Shown here one piece after another: positions 60,864 through 64,000 of a stretch of 64,000 nt of DNA. The stretch's first letter is position 1. The number at the start of each line of letters is the position of its first letter. The notes below the pieces were generated by a model. It worked only from the letters and a program-made list of their open reading frames with translations. It ran no database searches and was not told the DNA's origin. The DNA lies in contig NZ_JXTE01000070.1 of assembly GCF_000972385.1 (NCBI RefSeq), forward strand, positions 17,904 to 81,903. Direction: 5' to 3'. The position numbers and the translations under genes are program-made. The stretch is from Streptomyces sp. WM6386 (GTDB taxonomy: Bacteria; Actinomycetota; Actinomycetes; Streptomycetales; Streptomycetaceae).

Positions 60864-60895
60864 CGGCAGGCGCCGCTTCGAGGCGGCGCCTGCCG
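60864..60895. terminator. bidirectional terminator
   Basis: CGGCAGGCGCCGC (60864-60876) pairs perfectly with GCGGCGCCTGCCG (60883-60895) around a six-base loop, followed by a short T run, between convergent genes. Confidence 0.85.
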
Positions 60896-60936
60896 TTCTT
60901 CGACGTGGTAGATCCAGTTTCCTCACATGCGGTCGT

Positions 60937-62034
60937 TCACAACTTTCCCGTCCTGAAGTCCGCGCTGCTCTTGAGGACCGCGGATTCCATGGTCCAGTTC
61001 TCCGACTGGACCCTTTCCCAGAGGCTTCCCTTGCCGGATTCCCTGCCCAACCGGTCCTCCCGACGGAACCACTCCTCGGCGCTCCTGATCCTGTCGGGGT
61101 GGATTTCGTCGAGCAGCGCGTAGTCCCTGGTGATGATCCCGTGCTTCCACACATTCCAGAAGCCGGTGAAATTGTCGCGGAAGCTCATGGTGCTCTTGTC
61201 GTCGGGGTCGGCGTTGTATCCGGCTGGGTGATCGGCGATCCCCGTCAGGTCCGGATGGCTCCAATACGCATCCGGATCGGTGTCGATGTACTGCGCCGGG
61301 TGCCCGGTGACCTTCTCGAATGCCGCGGCCATGTCGGCGTAGGTCATGTGCTCGATGGCGACTTCGAGGTCCATGCCGTTGGCCCGTTCCGGGTGGTCGA
61401 AGAGCCAGCGGACATAGAATCCGCAGTCTTCCAGAGACACGTGCGGGACGGCCCCTTCGCCGAGAGGGACTCGCCACGTGACGACACCGTCCTCGATGGA
61501 GGGCGTCATGGGCGTGAGCGGTGAGATCACCATCTCGATGTAGGGACCCGAGGTGAAGACCGCCGCCCCCATCCGGTCGCTGTTCTTCTCGTTCTGGAAC
61601 AGCACCCACTCGGCCATGCGGCCCTTGCCGTCATAGTGACCGGTGCGGAACCTGGAGTCGTAGCCCGACTTCTTGAGGGCGTAGTCGAGGTTTCCGTAGA
61701 CGAAGAACTTGATTCCTTCTTCGATCGCGATCTCATAAGTACGGATGGCCCAGTAGGTCTCCGTCTTCTCGCCGGTGTTGAACCCGTCGATGTTGATGAA
61801 CGCCCCGTCGCAGCCGCGAAATCCTTCGCGGAGTACGTCCTCATCGGCGAACGTCCCTTCGAGGATGGAGACGTTGCCGAGCGCGACGAGTTCCTGAGCC
61901 CGGGGGGAACTGGCGTCCCGGGTGAGGACCTTGACGGAGTACTTCTTGTCGGCGACAAGAGCGCGGACCACGGGTATCCCCTGGGCTCCCGTGCCGCCGA
62001 TGACAAAGATGGAGGAGGTGGCATGAGCAGACAT
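60937..62034 (-). CDS. NmrA/HSCARG-like NADP-binding protein, 365 aa
   Basis: The N-terminal Rossmann part is IFVIGGTGAQGIPVVRALVA, then VKVLTRDASSPRAQELVALG, VSILEGTFADEDVLREGFRG. The core resembles HSCARG/NmrA redox sensors (DGAFINIDGFNTGEKTETYW, FFVYGNLDYALKKSGYD, YIEMVISPLTPM, VSLEDCGFYVRWLFDHPERA). The extension of about 70 residues at the C-terminus (DNFTGFWNVWKHGIITRDYA) is typical of the fungal/actinobacterial longer type. ATG 62034 has GGAG six bases upstream. Paired operators at 62050-62091 place it in the TetR regulon. GC content is lower than in neighbouring genes (more AT-ending codons), hinting at separate acquisition. Enzymatic activity is not evident. Confidence 0.9.
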   Translation of the reverse strand: MSAHATSSIFVIGGTGAQGIPVVRALVADKKYSVKVLTRDASSPRAQELVALGNVSILEGTFADEDVLREGFRGCDGAFINIDGFNTGEKTETYWAIRTYEIAIEEGIKFFVYGNLDYALKKSGYDSRFRTGHYDGKGRMAEWVLFQNEKNSDRMGAAVFTSGPYIEMVISPLTPMTPSIEDGVVTWRVPLGEGAVPHVSLEDCGFYVRWLFDHPERANGMDLEVAIEHMTYADMAAAFEKVTGHPAQYIDTDPDAYWSHPDLTGIADHPAGYNADPDDKSTMSFRDNFTGFWNVWKHGIITRDYALLDEIHPDRIRSAEEWFRREDRLGRESGKGSLWERVQSENWTMESAVLKSSADFRTGKL

Positions 62035-62049
62035 GACTGACTCCAAGTC

Positions 62050-62091
62050 GGAAACCGATCGGTTTTCATCATGTTACACCGATCGGTTTCC
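62050..62091 (-). promoter_or_regulatory. paired TetR-type operators before the NmrA/HSCARG-like gene
   Basis: GGAAACCGATCGGTTTTC (62050-62067) and TTACACCGATCGGTTTCC (62074-62091), 24 bp apart, the first 16 bases from the start codon. Confidence 0.8.
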
Positions 62092-62229
62092 GGGCGGCGG
62101 ACTTCCGGGCATCCTCACCGGCGGAAGTGGTCGCCGAGGAGCTCGTGGGCGGCGTCACAGTCACCGCGAGGGAAAGGTCACAGGCGTTCCGCTGCTCCGG
62201 CTGGAGGCTGCTGGCCTAGCATCCGACGC

Positions 62230-64000
62230 ATGACGGTCCTGCCTGACGACGGGCTTGAGCTGGCCGGTGAGTTCCCTGACGTTCCCCACGAGCAGTGGCA
62301 GCGCCTCGTGGCGGGTGTCCTGCGCAAGTCGGGCAAGGACGTCGAGGACTCCGCGGCCGAGGAAGCCCTGTCCACCGCGCTGGAGGACGGGTTGCGCACC
62401 CGGCCTCTGTACTCCGCGCTCGATGCCGCGCCCGAGCCCGGCCTTCCCGGTTTCGCCCCCTTCGTACGCGCGGGCCGCGCCGAAGGGAACACGGTCGGCG
62501 GCTGGGACGTACGGCAGCGGCACACGGCGGCCGACGGCCCCGCGGTCCTGGCCGACCTGGAGAACGGCGTCGGCTCGCTGTGGCTGGGCGTCGGTGAGGG
62601 CACCATCCCGGTGGCGTCGCTGGGCCGCGTCCTCGACGGCGTCTACCTCGACCTGGCGCCGGTCGTCCTCGACGCCGGCACCGAAGTCGAGCCCGCCGCA
62701 CGGGAGTTGCTGCGCCTGTACGAGGAGCGTGGCGTCGCCGGGGACGCGGCGCGCGGCAACCTGGGCGCCGACCCGCTCGGCCACGAGGCCCGTACCGGGC
62801 AGCGTCAGGACTTCGCGCCGGTGGCCGCTCTCGCCCGGCAGTGTGCCGAGGAGTACCCGGGGCTGCGGGCGCTGACCGTGGACGCGCTGCCGTATCACGG
62901 GGCCGGCGGTTCGGCCGCGCAGGAGCTGGGCTCCTCACTGGCGACCGGTGTCGCGTATCTGCGGCACCTCACCGAGGCCGGGCTGAGTGTCGAACAGGCC
63001 TGTGGGCAGCTGGAGTTCCGGTACGCGGCGACCGCCGACCAGTTCCTGACGATCGCCAAGCTGCGGGCCGCGCGCCGGCTGTGGGCCCGGGTCGCCGAGG
63101 CCTGCGGGGCGCCGGGCGCGGGGGCTCAGCTCCAGCACGCGGTGACCTCGCCGGTGATGATGACGCGCCGCGACCCGTGGGTGAACATGCTGCGCGCCAC
63201 CATCGCCACGTTGGCCGCGGGTGCGGGCGGGGCCGAGTCGGTCACCGTGCTGCCCTTCGATGACGCGCTCGGCCTGCCGGACGCATTCGCGCGGCGCATC
63301 GCCCGCAACACCTCGACGATCCTCATCGAGGAGTCGCACCTGGCCCGGGTCATCGACCCGGCGGGCGGCTCCTGGTACGTGGAGCGGCTCACCGACGAAC
63401 TCGCCCACGCGGGCTGGGAGTTCTTCCAGGAGATCGAACGACGGGGAGGCCAGTCGGCCGTGCTGCGTTCGGGACGCCTCGCCCACGTCCTCGCCGACAC
63501 CTGGGAGGCACGCAGCGCCAAGCTCGCCAAGCGGCGTGAGCCCATCACCGGCGTCAGCGAGTTCCCGCACCTGGGCGAGAAGCCCGTGGTGCGCGAGCCC
63601 GCGCCCGAGCCGCCCTCCGGCGGCCTGCCCCGGGTCCGGCGCGACGAGGCGTACGAGGCGCTGCGCGCCCGCTCCGACGCCCATCTGGCCGCGACCGGCA
63701 CCCGGCCCAGGATCTTCCTGGCGGCCCTGGGTCCGGCCGCCGCCCACACCGCCCGGCTCACCTTCGCGGCCAACCTCTTCCAGGCGGGCGGCATCGAGCC
63801 CGTCACCGGGGGCACGTTCGAGGACAGCGGGGCGAGCGAGGCGTGCCTCTGCTCCAGCGACGCCCTGTACGAGGAGCAGGCGCAGACCGTGGCGGCCGAG
63901 CTGACCGCCGCCGGTGCCTCGCATGTGTCCCTCGCGGGGCGGCCCGGGCAGTACGCCGGTGTCGACTCGTACGTCTTCGCGGGCTGTGACGCGGTCGCCG
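62230..64000 (+). CDS. mutA: methylmalonyl-CoA mutase small subunit (cut by window edge)
   Basis: The 590 visible residues are the N-terminal TIM-barrel region of the small (non-catalytic) subunit of heterodimeric methylmalonyl-CoA mutase, which interconverts succinyl-CoA and methylmalonyl-CoA. Seen are LRTRPLYSALDAAPEPGLPG, RAGRAEGNTVGGWDVRQRHT, TVDALPYHGAGGSAAQELGS, FRYAATADQFLTIAKLRAAR, VMMTRRDPWVNMLRATIATL, LPFDDALGLPDAFARRIARN and PAGGSWYVERLTDELA. The last 80 residues (PRIFLAALGPAAAHTARLTF, NLFQAGGIEPVTGG) begin the degenerate B12 domain. ATG 62230 comes eight bases after a TAGCAT -10-like element, so the message is probably leaderless. The large subunit gene is expected just beyond the window. 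Confidence 0.94.
   Translation, partial: MTVLPDDGLELAGEFPDVPHEQWQRLVAGVLRKSGKDVEDSAAEEALSTALEDGLRTRPLYSALDAAPEPGLPGFAPFVRAGRAEGNTVGGWDVRQRHTAADGPAVLADLENGVGSLWLGVGEGTIPVASLGRVLDGVYLDLAPVVLDAGTEVEPAARELLRLYEERGVAGDAARGNLGADPLGHEARTGQRQDFAPVAALARQCAEEYPGLRALTVDALPYHGAGGSAAQELGSSLATGVAYLRHLTEAGLSVEQACGQLEFRYAATADQFLTIAKLRAARRLWARVAEACGAPGAGAQLQHAVTSPVMMTRRDPWVNMLRATIATLAAGAGGAESVTVLPFDDALGLPDAFARRIARNTSTILIEESHLARVIDPAGGSWYVERLTDELAHAGWEFFQEIERRGGQSAVLRSGRLAHVLADTWEARSAKLAKRREPITGVSEFPHLGEKPVVREPAPEPPSGGLPRVRRDEAYEALRARSDAHLAATGTRPRIFLAALGPAAAHTARLTFAANLFQAGGIEPVTGGTFEDSGASEACLCSSDALYEEQAQTVAAELTAAGASHVSLAGRPGQYAGVDSYVFAGCDAVA

Overview
The window is chromosomal DNA of a high-GC actinomycete, almost certainly Streptomyces. 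GC is high at third codon positions, GTG starts are frequent, several transcripts look leaderless, known Streptomyces gene families are present (a LAL-type LuxR regulator, an S. griseus-type trypsin, DUF6230/DUF6114 proteins), and typical Streptomyces interspersed repeats lie between genes. I see no rRNA, tRNA, CRISPR array, intact transposon or phage module. Both ends cut genes: an allantoinase on the left and the small subunit of methylmalonyl-CoA mutase on the right.

Region A (1-5.5 kb and 19.7-31.7 kb) is a split purine-ureide-glyoxylate catabolic regulon. It holds allantoinase, an IclR-family AllR-like regulator, a MobA/MocA-like nucleotidyltransferase, malate synthase, an NCS2 purine permease, 8-oxoguanine deaminase, uricase, HIU hydrolase, OHCU decarboxylase, a thiamine-binding-like protein plus an HTH protein, hydroxypyruvate isomerase, tartronate semialdehyde reductase, catalase and glyoxylate carboligase. 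Together they take purines through urate and allantoin to glyoxylate, then to malate or glycerate. Six promoters (allB, allR, aceB, hyi, katA, gcl) carry two 15-bp TTCCR-N5-YRGAA elements, usually exactly 21 bp apart, which I infer to be AllR operators. A second 15-bp palindrome (TCAAC-N5-GTTGA or a close variant) lies on the -35 region of the allB, aceB, uraD and katA promoters.

Region B (5.5-19.7 kb) is an insert of mixed genes between the two halves: a SelW-like protein, a HipA-like kinase, a divergent pair of siderophore synthetases, a von Willebrand A lipid-bilayer-anchored pair, an HxlR regulator divergent from an alanine-type aminotransferase with two palindromes between them, an internally deleted serine-hydrolase gene, a phosphatase, an HxlR/MFS pair, and an NmrA-like/AraC pair.

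Region C (31.8-43.9 kb) holds a zinc-ribbon/Mrr-like protein, a GNAT acetyltransferase beside two translationally coupled acyl-CoA synthetases, a divergent GAF-LuxR regulator, a 935-residue LAL regulator, a secreted trypsin, an AlkZ-like winged-helix protein and a CorA transporter.

Region D (43.9-62.1 kb) is the most unusual part. A TetR regulator and at least five other transcription units share an 18-bp operator, GGAAACCGATCGGTTTCC, mostly as pairs 23-24 bp apart. The units encode SDR and NmrA-type oxidoreductases, a QueG/reductive-dehalogenase-like Fe-S protein coupled to a DUF3533-type membrane protein, a decayed haloalkane dehalogenase, and an SDR / alpha-beta hydrolase / CocE-NonD hydrolase operon. 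This looks like an uncharacterised inducible detoxification or degradation regulon. Inside it lie an MMPL transporter, a MerR regulator and an operon of three exported or membrane proteins of unknown function (DUF6230, DUF6114 and a Pro/Ser/Thr-rich secreted protein), which has its own nested palindromic operator.
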